From Chloroflexota bacterium (GTDB lineage: Bacteria; Chloroflexota; Anaerolineae; Anaerolineales; Villigracilaceae), in the NCBI GenBank assembly GCA_016191895.1, contig JACPVD010000018.1, forward strand, positions 1 to 15,484: 15,484 bases of DNA, written 5' to 3'. The stretch's first letter is position 1; every line of letters begins with the position of its first letter. Positions 1 through 7,071 of the stretch are shown here, piece by piece. Made by a program: the position numbers and the translations under genes. The notes below the pieces were generated by a model. The model saw nothing but the letters and a program-made list of their open reading frames with translations. It was not told the origin of the DNA and ran no database searches.

Positions 1-415
1 CGATCGCCCGCTTTCTTCCCGCTTCGCGCCCGAAATCCTTGTGAATGTTCAACACTTCGCCGATCTGGTCATCCACCTGAAAGACCGGGTTCAATGCGGT
101 TTGCGGCTGTTGGAAGATCATCGAAATACGATTGCCGCGCACCCTTGTCATTTCATCTTCGGAAAAATTCAAAAGGTTCTGCCCATCGAGCAAAATTTCC
201 CCTTCGGCCACTTTACCGGGCGGCGCGATCAGGCGCATAATCGAAAGCGACGTGACGCTTTTGCCGCACCCCGATTCGCCCACGATTCCCAGCACCTCGC
301 CGGGGTACACCTCGAAATTCACGCCATCCACCGCGCTGACGACGCCGTCTTCCGTGTAAAAATAAGTCTTAAGATTGCGAACTTCCAACAAAGGTTTTTG
401 ATCTGTTTGCGTCAC
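1..415 (-). CDS. Oligopeptide/dipeptide ABC transporter ATP-binding protein (OppD/DppD type), 3' part beyond window
   Basis: This is the N-terminal part (about 138 residues) of a cytoplasmic ABC ATPase that would hydrolyse ATP to drive peptide-type import through OppB/OppC-like permeases. The visible frame begins MTQTDQKPLLEVRNLKTYF and contains a complete Walker A, GESGCGKS, at about residues 44-51. A Q-loop region IFQQPQTALNP sits at about residues 98-108, where OppD proteins usually read FQ-P-x-T-x-LNP. The signature motif, Walker B and the C-terminal OppD extension lie outside the window. I chose the GTG at 415 because AGGAG lies 6 nt upstream. An in-frame ATG at 481 exists but has no Shine-Dalgarno (SD) site and would put the candidate -10 box inside the gene. 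It lies 304 nt downstream of the preceding SBP gene, behind palindromic repeats, and has its own candidate promoter. It is the only ATPase in view, so it may serve more than one of the permease sets. OppF versus OppD cannot be fully separated on this fragment. Confidence 0.93.
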   Translation of the reverse strand, partial: MTQTDQKPLLEVRNLKTYFYTEDGVVSAVDGVNFEVYPGEVLGIVGESGCGKSVTSLSIMRLIAPPGKVAEGEILLDGQNLLNFSEDEMTRVRGNRISMIFQQPQTALNPVFQVDDQIGEVLNIHKDFGREAGRKRAI

Positions 416-442
416 AGACGGCTCCTGAAAAATAATATCGCT

Positions 443-448
443 ATTATA
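443..448 (-). promoter_or_regulatory. Candidate -10 box (TATAAT) for the ATPase gene
   Basis: On the minus strand the sequence reads GGCAGTATAATAGC, a perfect TATAAT 27 nt before the GTG start at 415, leaving room for a short leader that contains the AGGAG ribosome site. No good -35 is seen at 16-18 nt; the best is TGAAAC-like. The -10 is seen directly; promoter activity is inferred. Confidence 0.4.
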
Positions 449-500
449 CTGCCTTCTGTCTCCTGTTTCATCACGTTCCATCAGCAGGGGTGTGGAATAT

Positions 501-600
501 TTTTTTCGGCAATTGGTCCCGTACCTTTTCAAAAAGAAGGGGGGAAGTGGGGTGTTTTGAGCGCGCTTCGCGCGCTCAAAACACCCCACACCCCGGTTTA
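501..600 (+). repeat. Dispersed palindromic element, copy 1
   Basis: About 100 bp that begin with TTTTTTCGGCAATTGG, continue with CTTTTCAAAAAGAAGGGGG, and then form a perfect hairpin. The left arm is 547-566 (GTGGGGTGTTTTGAGCGCGC), the loop TTC is 567-569, and the right arm 570-589 is its exact complement. A tail reads CACACCCCGGTTTA. Two further copies lie at 4885-4983 (same orientation) and 11088-11190 (opposite orientation). It occupies the spacer after an SBP gene. On the transcribed minus strand the hairpin is followed, about 12 nt on, by a short T-run (TTCTTTTTG), so it could act as an imperfect terminator. Mobility or processing function is unknown. Confidence 0.85.
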
Positions 601-645
601 GTGAGAGGATGCAAAGTGCGACTTTCCGAAATTTTAAACCACACC

Positions 646-670
646 CCATCAGCAGTTCAACCGCTGATGG
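646..670. repeat. Palindrome with GTTCAAC core, unit A
   Basis: The 25-nt palindrome has arms CCATCAGC and GCTGATGG and an inner GTT-C-AAC core. It is related to the palindrome at 690-712: both carry CAGTTCAAC followed by GCTG. It lies in the spacer after the SBP gene ending at 719. It could be part of a tandem transcription-termination or RNA-stability structure, or a small interspersed repeat. Confidence 0.55.
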
Positions 671-689
671 AACGAACCTCTGCCGTTTC

Positions 690-712
690 CCCCGGCAGTT
701 CAACTGCTGGGG
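690..712 (-). terminator. Stem-loop immediately after the SBP stop codon (GTTCAAC palindrome, unit B)
   Basis: Arms CCCCGGCAGTT (690-700) and AACTGCTGGGG (702-712) pair over 10-11 bp with one G-U pair. The structure starts 6 nt beyond the SBP stop at 719-721. No T-run follows on the minus strand, so Rho-independent termination is not certain; a 3'-end-stabilising hairpin or repeat unit are alternatives. Confidence 0.45.
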
Positions 713-718
713 AATTGG

Positions 719-2665
719 TCAGGGCAACGGCGCAAGATACGACGGCGCGCCGTAGAGACCAACCCAGCCGCTCAATACATTTCCCGCAGGGTATGAAATA
801 TTGCGGTAAACATCCGCCTGTATTTCCATAAACAATGGAAGGAGCGGCCATTCCGAGACCATGATGGATTCCACCTGCAGGATGATTCGACTCGCTTCAC
901 CCAAATCGGATTCACCCTCCAGCGCGTCGCACCCGGACCGTAAACCTGTTCCCGTGCCCAGGGCGGATTTGCCGCTGTTGCCTGTTGTGAAATACGCATT
1001 TCCGCCCGCAACCCATTCGCACAAGTATGCGGGGTATTCGCTCAGTCTCCAGCCAATGAGAGCCATGTCATATTTTTGTGAACTGAATACACGATAGAGA
1101 ATGTCGTCCACGCTCATCTCCCGCACAGTGACATTTAAGCCCACATACTGCGCCCGCTCTGCAATATGATACGCCGCCCTGTTGCGCATGGGTTCCTGCT
1201 CTTCGAAAGGCGCAAGCAATGTAACGGTGGGAAAGGCGCGTCCATTGACCATCAACCCCTGCCCCGCATGTTCGGCGTTTGGCTCATGCGTCCATGAATA
1301 ACCGGCGTCTGTGAGAATTTGCCCGGCACGACCGATGCGGGATGAAGCATCGAAGCCGGCGCAGGGACTCTGTACGGCAGGGTCATGCCACTGGTACGAA
1401 AGGACGAAATGATCCAGCGGCGCGGCGCGGCCTTGTAGAGTGTCCCCGGCCAACCGGTCGCGGTCGATCATGCAATCGAGCGCGGCGCGAAAGGCCGGGT
1501 CTGCCAGGAATGTGTTCGATGGGCTGAACGCAAGAAACCGCGCGTTGTATGTGGGGAAATACATTGCGCCTTCCACCGGGGATGGATCATGACCGGGCGA
1601 GAGGATAAAATCCACCCCCCCATTCTGAAAGGCGCCCATGGCGTCTGCATTATTGGAATAGGTTTGATATATGACGCGTTCAAAACTTGGGCGAAGAAAT
1701 GGAAAATCGGGATTGACCCGGTTTACCAGCGCGCCGTTTTCCTCCGCGGCGGGAAGCCATGTTCCAAGCAAAGGCTCGCCCTGATCGTTTGCGCCATATA
1801 GTTCTTCCTGCGCCGATCCCAGCCTCGTATCATATTCTTCGAGCAGGGAATCCAAAACGCTCTGAACGTAGACGAACTCCCCCTGCATGCGTTTCAGGTC
1901 GCTGTCCAAAATTCGGTTTTGCTTGCCGCTCAGTTTTATGGCGAGGACTTTCGCTTCGAGATCAGCGAGGTCGCGTTTGACGGTGGCGAGCCGGGCGCGG
2001 GTTTCTTCGATATCGTTTCGCAGGGAGTCATCGGGCAGGAGGCTTGCGGCGTTTTCAACCGCCGATTCCCAAAAATCCTTTTGGAGGATCGGCCCCTGCA
2101 ATGTGCCGTATTGCCATACCTCAACATTTGGTTTGCGTTTGAAATAATAACGGACGGCCGAGTCGTTTGCCGCTTCTGCATGGTCGAGATACTCGCGTGG
2201 ATAATATGCGCCCCAATCATGACCGAGTTCGAAGGCGAGCGATGTATTTACCGTGAAGGCAACGTCTTCGGCGGTGAGGGGTGAGCCGTCTGTCCACGTT
2301 AGGTCTGCGCGGAGGGCAACGGTGGCGGTGTAGAAATCTCCCTGTTGCGAAATTTCGGATGGCATGCCGTCGGCGGCGAGGGGGGCAAATGTCCGTTCGG
2401 GAGGGATGAGGTGATAGAGCCGCGGCCAGTATTCATTGCGCACGGCATAAGCGGCATAGTCCGCGCCGGATTCGTCGAAGAGTTCCCAGGCATTAACATC
2501 GCGGGGCGCGCCGATCAATGCGAAACGAATTTCGCGCGGATGCGGGGAAGACGTCGGGGAGGAGATTGCGGCAATTGGCTCTGCCACAGGATCAGGCTGA
2601 GGGGCGCAGGAGGCGGGAAGGAGAGTCAGGAGGAGGAGAATCGCCGGAAAGAGTCGTTGCATCAT
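719..2665 (-). CDS. Family-5 extracellular solute-binding lipoprotein with a coiled-coil insert
   Basis: Predicted lipid-anchored ligand receptor of an oligopeptide-type ABC importer, about 648 aa. A hydrophobic N-terminal segment (LFPAILLLLTLL) leads to PASC, a non-canonical lipobox with Cys near residue 20, then a Pro/Ser-rich linker. The family signature appears as LRADLTWTDGSPLTAEDVAF at about 118-137. The C-terminal lobe has YDMALIGWRLSEYP and a Trp-Pro-rich finish. Residues about 214-290 are unlike the normal fold: a charged heptad-type stretch (DIEETRARLATVKRDLADLE, later SVLDSLLEEYDTRLGSAQEE) predicts an antiparallel coiled-coil hairpin. The protein is longer than typical OppA/DppA (about 530-550 aa). 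The start is unsure: GTG 2668, ATG 2665 and ATG 2662 are consecutive in frame and none has a clear SD. It lies about 200 nt after another SBP gene and has no permease of its own in view. Confidence 0.9.
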   Translation of the reverse strand: MMQRLFPAILLLLTLLPASCAPQPDPVAEPIAAISSPTSSPHPREIRFALIGAPRDVNAWELFDESGADYAAYAVRNEYWPRLYHLIPPERTFAPLAADGMPSEISQQGDFYTATVALRADLTWTDGSPLTAEDVAFTVNTSLAFELGHDWGAYYPREYLDHAEAANDSAVRYYFKRKPNVEVWQYGTLQGPILQKDFWESAVENAASLLPDDSLRNDIEETRARLATVKRDLADLEAKVLAIKLSGKQNRILDSDLKRMQGEFVYVQSVLDSLLEEYDTRLGSAQEELYGANDQGEPLLGTWLPAAEENGALVNRVNPDFPFLRPSFERVIYQTYSNNADAMGAFQNGGVDFILSPGHDPSPVEGAMYFPTYNARFLAFSPSNTFLADPAFRAALDCMIDRDRLAGDTLQGRAAPLDHFVLSYQWHDPAVQSPCAGFDASSRIGRAGQILTDAGYSWTHEPNAEHAGQGLMVNGRAFPTVTLLAPFEEQEPMRNRAAYHIAERAQYVGLNVTVREMSVDDILYRVFSSQKYDMALIGWRLSEYPAYLCEWVAGGNAYFTTGNSGKSALGTGTGLRSGCDALEGESDLGEASRIILQVESIMVSEWPLLPLFMEIQADVYRNISYPAGNVLSGWVGLYGAPSYLAPLP

Positions 2666-2668
2666 CAC

Positions 2669-2866
2669 ATGGAACGTCCCGACACTTGCGTCGTACGCCA
2701 GTGCGGTGAGGTTTTCTCAAAGATTTTGGCCGTCTCATAAACCTTCGGGACGGTTGTTCAACGGAAATGAAATGCGCCCAAATCATTTGCCCGGATGCGC
2801 GCTTCGCGAACTGAATCCAGAACTGCCATGGATTGGGACTCGCGAGATAAATCTCGCGGCACATTG
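2669..2866. other. Intergenic spacer between two SBP genes
   Basis: About 198 nt without a convincing gene; no start with SD and no TATAAT-like box is evident. It holds the CGCGAGAT palindrome at 2841-2858 and an imperfect 16-nt palindrome (AACCTTCGGGACGGTT, 2741-2756). Short open frames here are shadows. The two SBP genes are probably co-transcribed across it, but this is inference. Confidence 0.5.
2841..2858. repeat. Perfect CGCGAGAT/ATCTCGCG palindrome after SBP gene
   Basis: CGCGAGAT-AA-ATCTCGCG, 18 nt, is perfectly self-complementary and lies 8 nt past the stop codon of the SBP gene ending at 2867. There is no T-run after it on the minus strand, so it is not a classical terminator. It may cap the 3' end, serve as an operator, or be a small interspersed repeat. 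Confidence 0.5.
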
Positions 2867-4807
2867 TTATTGGCACGCGGGGTCCAGGTCCATCGATTCG
2901 ATGTTCCAGAGAGGGTTGGCGGTGGCGTCGAGGTCAAAGTGGCAGAGGTCGGGGCGGGCGGCGGCGATACGCAGGCGGTAGTAAAGTGGAATGGCGGGGA
3001 GTTCTGTGGAGAAGAGCGCCTGCGTCTGGCGGTAGGAGTCGATGTAGGGTTGCTCATGCGGCAGGGCAAGTTGGGCGGCGCGACAGGCGGCATCGTATTG
3101 CAGGCTTCTGTACCCGGTGACGTTTGTGCCGACCCATGCGTTGGAGGCATTGGGAATCTCGGCGGTAGTGAACCAATCGCACGGAGGTTCGATGCTGTTG
3201 ACCCCCATCGCATATTGAATGAGGTCGAAGCGACGACCAAAGAGAAGGCCTGCGGGGCCGGAGGCGTAGAGGTCATCTTGCGAAAAGTATTGCACGTTGA
3301 GCCCGACGCCGCATTGCGCAAGAGATGCTTGAAGAATTTCGACCACCTGCCTGCGCTGGGTTGCGGTGGTGGTGTAGTAATTCAATGACAGCGGCGTGCC
3401 CGGTGCGACGTTTTGCACAGTGACCGCTTGAAGCGGCGTGGCGGGGTTGCCGTCGGTGTCCCTCCAGCCGGCTTGCTCCAAAAGCGAGATGCCATTGGCC
3501 GGGTCGAACGGGAGGGGTTTGAGGGTGGTATCGTACAGGGGATGACCAACCGGAAGATACGTGATGGGGACGCTGGTCATGCCGAACAGGACGTTATCGA
3601 CAACGGATTGCCTGTCGAGACAGTAGGCGATTCCCTGGCGGGTGTGCGCGTCGGCGAAAATATCCTGGCGGTCGTTCTGGAATTGGGGATCGTAGCCGTC
3701 ATCGTAGGAGGCGGGGGTTGTACCAAGGCCGAGCCATTCGATGGTCATGCCGGGTTTGAAGAAGACCTTCGCCTCGCCCGCGCTTTGCATTTCGCGCAGC
3801 AGGCCGACATGACTATCGAGGCGGATGGAAGGATCGATCATGTCACAGCGGCCAGCGACAAGTTCGCTTAACGCGGCGTCGGGGTCGGAAATGAAGCGGA
3901 AGGTGACGCTGTTGAATTTTGGATAGCCGTCTGCGAGGCGGTAGTAATAGGGATTCTTTGTCAGGGTGATATGGTCGCCGGCGATCCATTCCTGAATCAT
4001 GTATGGGCCCCAGCCGATGGGCGCGCGGGATGCAATGTCGATTTCGGGGAGTTGGTCGATGGGAAATTGACTCCATGCGTGCTTCGGCGCAGGAGCCCAG
4101 AAGTTGGTGAAGTAGGCGGGGTCGATGAAGCCGGGCTTACCCCACCACTGGATGGTTTGGGCGTCTGTGGCTTCGTAGGTTTGGGTACGGTCAATGAGAT
4201 AAGTATTCGTAATCGAACTGGCATCGCTGGCGACGGTGAAAGCATAGGCAGAGTCATCGGCGGTGAGGGGTGTGCCGTCGGCCCAGGTGATTCCATCGCG
4301 CATGCGGAAGTTGACAACCATTTGATCCACTTCGAGGGGGGTTGTGCCGTCGTAGGTGAGGATGCAGTCGTCGGCGCGGCAGCCGGCGGGGCGGACGCGC
4401 GTCCCCTGCGCCAACAGGGTGAGGTTTCCGTTTGCATCCACAAGCTCGTCGCCGACCTTGAGCGGTGTTTTGACGATTTGCGCGTCTCCGTCTTCGATGG
4501 AAGGCAGTTTGGCGAGAATCACCGGCTGGTATTCATATTCGACAATGTCGATCGGGCCGTCTTGAATGACAGATAACACGCTTCGCGCCGCCGCGTTTGT
4601 CCCGCCAAAAGGATACAGGGTGTTGGGTTCCTGCCCAAGACATACGGTGAAATTGCTCGGAGCCGGCGTGGCGCTTGGCAGGGTGACGGGAATTTCGGAA
4701 GGGGCGACGGGCGTTTCCGTTTGCGCGCTGGAAAATCCGCAGGCCATGGTAAGAATGAGAAACAGGAAAAAAATCAACAGTTTGATCGTGTGTTTTGAAG
4801 TCCGCAT
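2867..4807 (-). CDS. Family-5 extracellular solute-binding lipoprotein (second of the left cluster)
   Basis: Predicted extracytoplasmic receptor, 646 aa, anchored by a lipid. The signal segment is MRTSKHTIKLLIFFLFLILT, with MAC at the lipobox (Cys23), then a Thr/Pro/Ser linker to about residue 50. The binding fold starts with FTVCLGQEPNTLYPFGGT and carries the family-type segment RDGITWADGTPLTADDSAYA at about 170-189. WGPYMIQEW (about 266-274) and AYCLDRQSVVDNVLFG (about 394-409) follow. A DTDGNP stretch sits at about 450-455. Many Cys residues (56, 143, 148, 321, 396, 499, 543, 575, 622, 645) suggest several disulfides, consistent with export. ATG 4807 is chosen because AAGGA lies 7 nt upstream and the signal peptide begins there; upstream in-frame codons run into the repeat and promoter. 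It has its own candidate promoter at 4841. It is only distantly like the neighbouring SBPs, so a different ligand is likely; the ligand is unknown. Confidence 0.93.
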   Translation of the reverse strand: MRTSKHTIKLLIFFLFLILTMACGFSSAQTETPVAPSEIPVTLPSATPAPSNFTVCLGQEPNTLYPFGGTNAAARSVLSVIQDGPIDIVEYEYQPVILAKLPSIEDGDAQIVKTPLKVGDELVDANGNLTLLAQGTRVRPAGCRADDCILTYDGTTPLEVDQMVVNFRMRDGITWADGTPLTADDSAYAFTVASDASSITNTYLIDRTQTYEATDAQTIQWWGKPGFIDPAYFTNFWAPAPKHAWSQFPIDQLPEIDIASRAPIGWGPYMIQEWIAGDHITLTKNPYYYRLADGYPKFNSVTFRFISDPDAALSELVAGRCDMIDPSIRLDSHVGLLREMQSAGEAKVFFKPGMTIEWLGLGTTPASYDDGYDPQFQNDRQDIFADAHTRQGIAYCLDRQSVVDNVLFGMTSVPITYLPVGHPLYDTTLKPLPFDPANGISLLEQAGWRDTDGNPATPLQAVTVQNVAPGTPLSLNYYTTTATQRRQVVEILQASLAQCGVGLNVQYFSQDDLYASGPAGLLFGRRFDLIQYAMGVNSIEPPCDWFTTAEIPNASNAWVGTNVTGYRSLQYDAACRAAQLALPHEQPYIDSYRQTQALFSTELPAIPLYYRLRIAAARPDLCHFDLDATANPLWNIESMDLDPACQ

Positions 4808-4840
4808 GACAATGTCCTTTATTCGGGGAAGCATTGGCTT

Positions 4841-4846
4841 ATTATA
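4841..4846 (-). promoter_or_regulatory. Candidate -10 box (TATAAT) for the SBP gene at 4807
   Basis: The minus strand reads GGGCGGCTTGCTTGTATAAT, placing TATAAT 33 nt before the ATG at 4807. There is no TTGACA-like -35. The 25 nt including and upstream of the box (4841-4865) recur with about three differences at 10373-10397, and a shorter version occurs at 9346. Conservation between unrelated genes supports a regulatory role; activity is inferred. Confidence 0.5.
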
Positions 4847-4850
4847 CAAG

Positions 4851-4875
4851 CAAGCCGCCCATAGTGGGCGGCTTG
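4851..4875. promoter_or_regulatory. Perfect 11-bp inverted repeat upstream of the -10 box
   Basis: CAAGCCGCCCA, loop TAG, then TGGGCGGCTTG. It spans roughly -15 to -40 relative to the expected transcription start from the TATAAT at 4841-4846, so it could be a repressor operator. Alternatively it is a second hairpin that helps end transcripts arriving from the permease genes; no T-run follows. Only the CTATGGGCG half is conserved in the related promoter at 10373. Confidence 0.45.
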
Positions 4876-4884
4876 TTGGCAGAA

Positions 4885-4983
4885 TTTTTTCGGCAGTTGG
4901 AAGTATCTTTTCAAAAAGAAGGGGGAAGTGGAGTATTGTGAGCGCGCACAGCGCGCTCACAATACTCCACACCTCAATTTATT
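4885..4983 (+). repeat. Dispersed palindromic element, copy 2
   Basis: Same layout as copy 1: TTTTTTCGGCAGTTGG, CTTTTCAAAAAGAAGGGGG, then a perfect hairpin with arms 4928-4947 (GTGGAGTATTGTGAGCGCGC) and 4951-4970 around ACA. The tail is CACACCTCAATTTATTG. Compared with copy 1, the stem changes at arm positions 5, 8 and 11 are matched by complementary changes in the other arm. It lies 13 nt after the stop of the OppC-like gene. Confidence 0.88.
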
Positions 4984-4995
4984 GGGGCGCTGATT

Positions 4996-5973
4996 CTATT
5001 GCGTGCCGCGCATACGCGGGTCGAGCGCGTCGCGCAGGCCGTCACCGAGGAAGGTGAAGGCCAGCACGATCAGGGCCACACAGATGGCGGGAGACAGCAA
5101 AAGGAAAGGCTGGGCGTTGATCGCGGATTGCCCGTCGAGCATCAACGCGCCCCAACTGGTGATGAAGATATCGGTGGGGTCGGTGGATGGGGGCAAACCG
5201 ACGCCGAGGTATCCGAGGATGGCTTCGGTGATGATGAGGCCCGGCATGGTGAAGGCTGCGCTCACGATCAATGGGCCGAGGCTGTTCGGCAGGATATGGC
5301 GAAACATAATGCGTGAATCAGTGGCGCCGATGCAACGCGCCGCTTCGACAAATTCCTTTTGTTTGAGGGAAAGCACCTGTCCACGGATAAGGCGCGCGAC
5401 GCCCACCCAGTTGACGATGGCCAGCGCGGCGAAGAGAAGCACCAATCCGTTCATCAACCGCCCGATAAAAGACTCCCTGAGGGCAACCATGACAATGATG
5501 AAGAAAAGCAGATCAGGGAAGGCGTAGATCACGTCTGTAAGACGCATGAGGACGTTATCCAGTCGCCCGCCGGCGTACCCCGAGACCATGCCGATGAACG
5601 TTCCAAGCAGGAGAATGATCAGGGTGGGGATAAACCCAACCACCATGGAAACGCGGGAACCGTAGATCACACGGCTCAAGACATCGCGTCCCAGCGAATC
5701 GGTGCCAAGCAAAAACTTGGGGTCGGATTGAATGTTTGTGGAACCCTTGAAAAACGGCGGAGGCAAAAAGCGTTTGCCATCGTTGATCTGGAGGGGGTTC
5801 TCCGGCGCGACCAGTCCCGCAAATATCGCCATGATCGCAAACATGGAAATGATGACCAACCCGGCGACAGCGGCCTTGTTTCGCAACAGGCGCGCCCAGG
5901 CCTCCGCACCCAAACTTCGGCCTGGGCGGAAGACATCCAATTCGGCCACTTTGTTGTCGTTTCGAACAGCCAT
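4996..5973 (-). CDS. ABC transporter permease, OppC/DppC type
   Basis: Integral membrane channel subunit of an oligopeptide-type importer, 325 aa, normal for the family. An N-terminal cytoplasmic stretch precedes the first transmembrane segment (about 34-54). The periplasmic/extracellular loop leads into LGTDSLGRDVLSRVIYGSR (about 89-107), the conserved OppC entry motif. The EAA coupling loop that docks on the ATPase reads EAARCIGATDSRIMFRHILP at about 210-229. The C-terminus FLGDGLRDALDPRMRGT is characteristic of OppC. ATG 5973 has GGAG 7 nt upstream. It begins 17 nt after the OppB-like stop, so the two are surely co-transcribed. After its stop comes dispersed element copy 2, the likely end of the operon. 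Confidence 0.96.
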   Translation of the reverse strand: MAVRNDNKVAELDVFRPGRSLGAEAWARLLRNKAAVAGLVIISMFAIMAIFAGLVAPENPLQINDGKRFLPPPFFKGSTNIQSDPKFLLGTDSLGRDVLSRVIYGSRVSMVVGFIPTLIILLLGTFIGMVSGYAGGRLDNVLMRLTDVIYAFPDLLFFIIVMVALRESFIGRLMNGLVLLFAALAIVNWVGVARLIRGQVLSLKQKEFVEAARCIGATDSRIMFRHILPNSLGPLIVSAAFTMPGLIITEAILGYLGVGLPPSTDPTDIFITSWGALMLDGQSAINAQPFLLLSPAICVALIVLAFTFLGDGLRDALDPRMRGTQ

Positions 5974-5990
5974 AAGATTACTCCAGCGTT

Positions 5991-6992
5991 TTATTCTTCA
6001 AGCCGAATGCGCGGATCAATGAGCACATAGGCTAAATCCACGCTCAGGTTTGCAACGGCAACCAGCAGGGCGTAAATGACCGTTGTGCCCATGATCATCG
6101 AATAATCGCGCTGGCGAATGGCCTGTACGTAGGCGCCTCCCATTCCCGGAAAACTGAACATGGTCTCAATGATGAAAGAGCCGGTAACCAAAGCCGCCAG
6201 CGCGGGGCCGAGGATGGTCACAACGGGGATCAGGGCGTTCTTCAGCATGTGGCGGAAGACTACAACGCGTTCGGCCAGGCCTTTTGCCCGCGCCGTACGG
6301 ACATAATCCTGCCGCATTACTTCAAGCATGGCGGAACGGGTGAGGCGGGCGGTAAACGCCATCGTCCCAAAGCCAAGCACCATGGCCGGCATGATCCAGT
6401 ATTTGATCTCGCGCCAGCTATCCACGATGATATCAATCCAACCCAGCCACGAGCCAAAGATAATGATCAGGAAGATGGCAAGAACAAAACTCGGCACCGA
6501 AATTCCGCTCGTGGCGATAAAAAGCCCGATGTAATCCCATAACGTGTTTTGCTTGAGTGCGGCGACCACGCCGATGGGAATCCCAAAAATGACTGCAAAG
6601 GATAAGGCGGTCAGCCCCAAACGCAGGGAATAACCGAAGCGGCTCTGCCAGAACGATTCCTTCGGAGGCGGATCAAACAGGATGCTTTGAACGGTCCTGC
6701 CGTGCTGGCGATAGGAGGGACCAAGGTTGCCACAGATCAGGCCGCAAACCCATTCCCTGGTGACGCTATTTTTATCCACGAATACATAGGCGACAAATTG
6801 CCGCCACATGGGTTTGTCCAATCCATAATAGGCTTCCAGCGACTTCAACGTTGCGGCATCCACTTGCCTTCGTTCGGCATCCGTATCCCACGGACCGCCG
6901 GGCGCGCTACGCATGATGATAAAGGTGATCAATGAGACCGTAAATAAAACCGGGATAAGCCAGAGTATGCGGCGAAGAAAGTACGCAACCAT
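5991..6992 (-). CDS. ABC transporter permease, OppB/DppB type
   Basis: Integral membrane channel subunit, 333 aa. The N-terminus YFLRRILWLIPVLFTVSLIT is the typical OppB first helix preceded by Arg-Arg. APGGPWD (about 30-36) and GNLGPSY (about 88-94) match the family's loop motifs. The EAA loop is VRTARAKGLAERVVVFRHML at about 231-250, followed by KNALIPVVT. The C-terminus LAYVLIDPRIRLEE is standard. Two in-frame ATGs compete. AAGGAG (7001-7006) is 8 nt from ATG 6992 but only 2 nt from ATG 6998, so 6992 is preferred. It pairs with the OppC-like gene 17 nt downstream and follows the SBP gene across an intercistronic hairpin. Confidence 0.96.
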   Translation of the reverse strand: MVAYFLRRILWLIPVLFTVSLITFIIMRSAPGGPWDTDAERRQVDAATLKSLEAYYGLDKPMWRQFVAYVFVDKNSVTREWVCGLICGNLGPSYRQHGRTVQSILFDPPPKESFWQSRFGYSLRLGLTALSFAVIFGIPIGVVAALKQNTLWDYIGLFIATSGISVPSFVLAIFLIIIFGSWLGWIDIIVDSWREIKYWIMPAMVLGFGTMAFTARLTRSAMLEVMRQDYVRTARAKGLAERVVVFRHMLKNALIPVVTILGPALAALVTGSFIIETMFSFPGMGGAYVQAIRQRDYSMIMGTTVIYALLVAVANLSVDLAYVLIDPRIRLEE

Positions 6993-7015
6993 AAGCATTT
7001 CTCCTTATGCGGAGG

Positions 7016-7055
7016 AAGAATGAGCTGGATGGGTTGCTCCACCCAGCCCATTCTT
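7016..7055 (-). promoter_or_regulatory. Intercistronic stem-loop between SBP and permease genes
   Basis: On the minus strand a 17-bp stem (AAGAATGGGCTGGGTGG with CCATCCAGCTCATTCTT, two G-U pairs) encloses a 6-nt loop. It lies 16 nt after the SBP stop and just before the permease ribosome site. Such hairpins commonly protect the upstream mRNA or partly terminate transcription, giving more SBP than permease. The structure is seen directly; its role is inferred. Confidence 0.65.
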
Positions 7056-7071
7056 ACAAGGGATTCGAGCC

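Noticed and set aside
501..600. CRISPR-like interpretation of the three similar repeats
   Set aside because: Copies are kilobases apart, one is inverted, and there are no regularly spaced units or cas genes.
41..601. 186-codon plus-strand frame at the left edge
   Set aside because: It is antisense to the ATPase, whose Walker A and Q-loop are clear, and its end is translated dispersed repeat.
2592..2876. 94-codon minus-strand frame across the spacer
   Set aside because: It overlaps both SBP genes out of frame and includes the palindrome; no ribosome site or family motif.
3971..4576. 201-codon plus-strand frame
   Set aside because: Antisense shadow of a well-supported SBP gene; the Gly/Val/Asp-rich composition is typical of such shadows and shows no domain.
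4808..4972. 55-residue N-terminal extension of the SBP at 2867-4807
   Set aside because: It translates the promoter, hairpin and repeat; the signal peptide and SD place the start at 4807.
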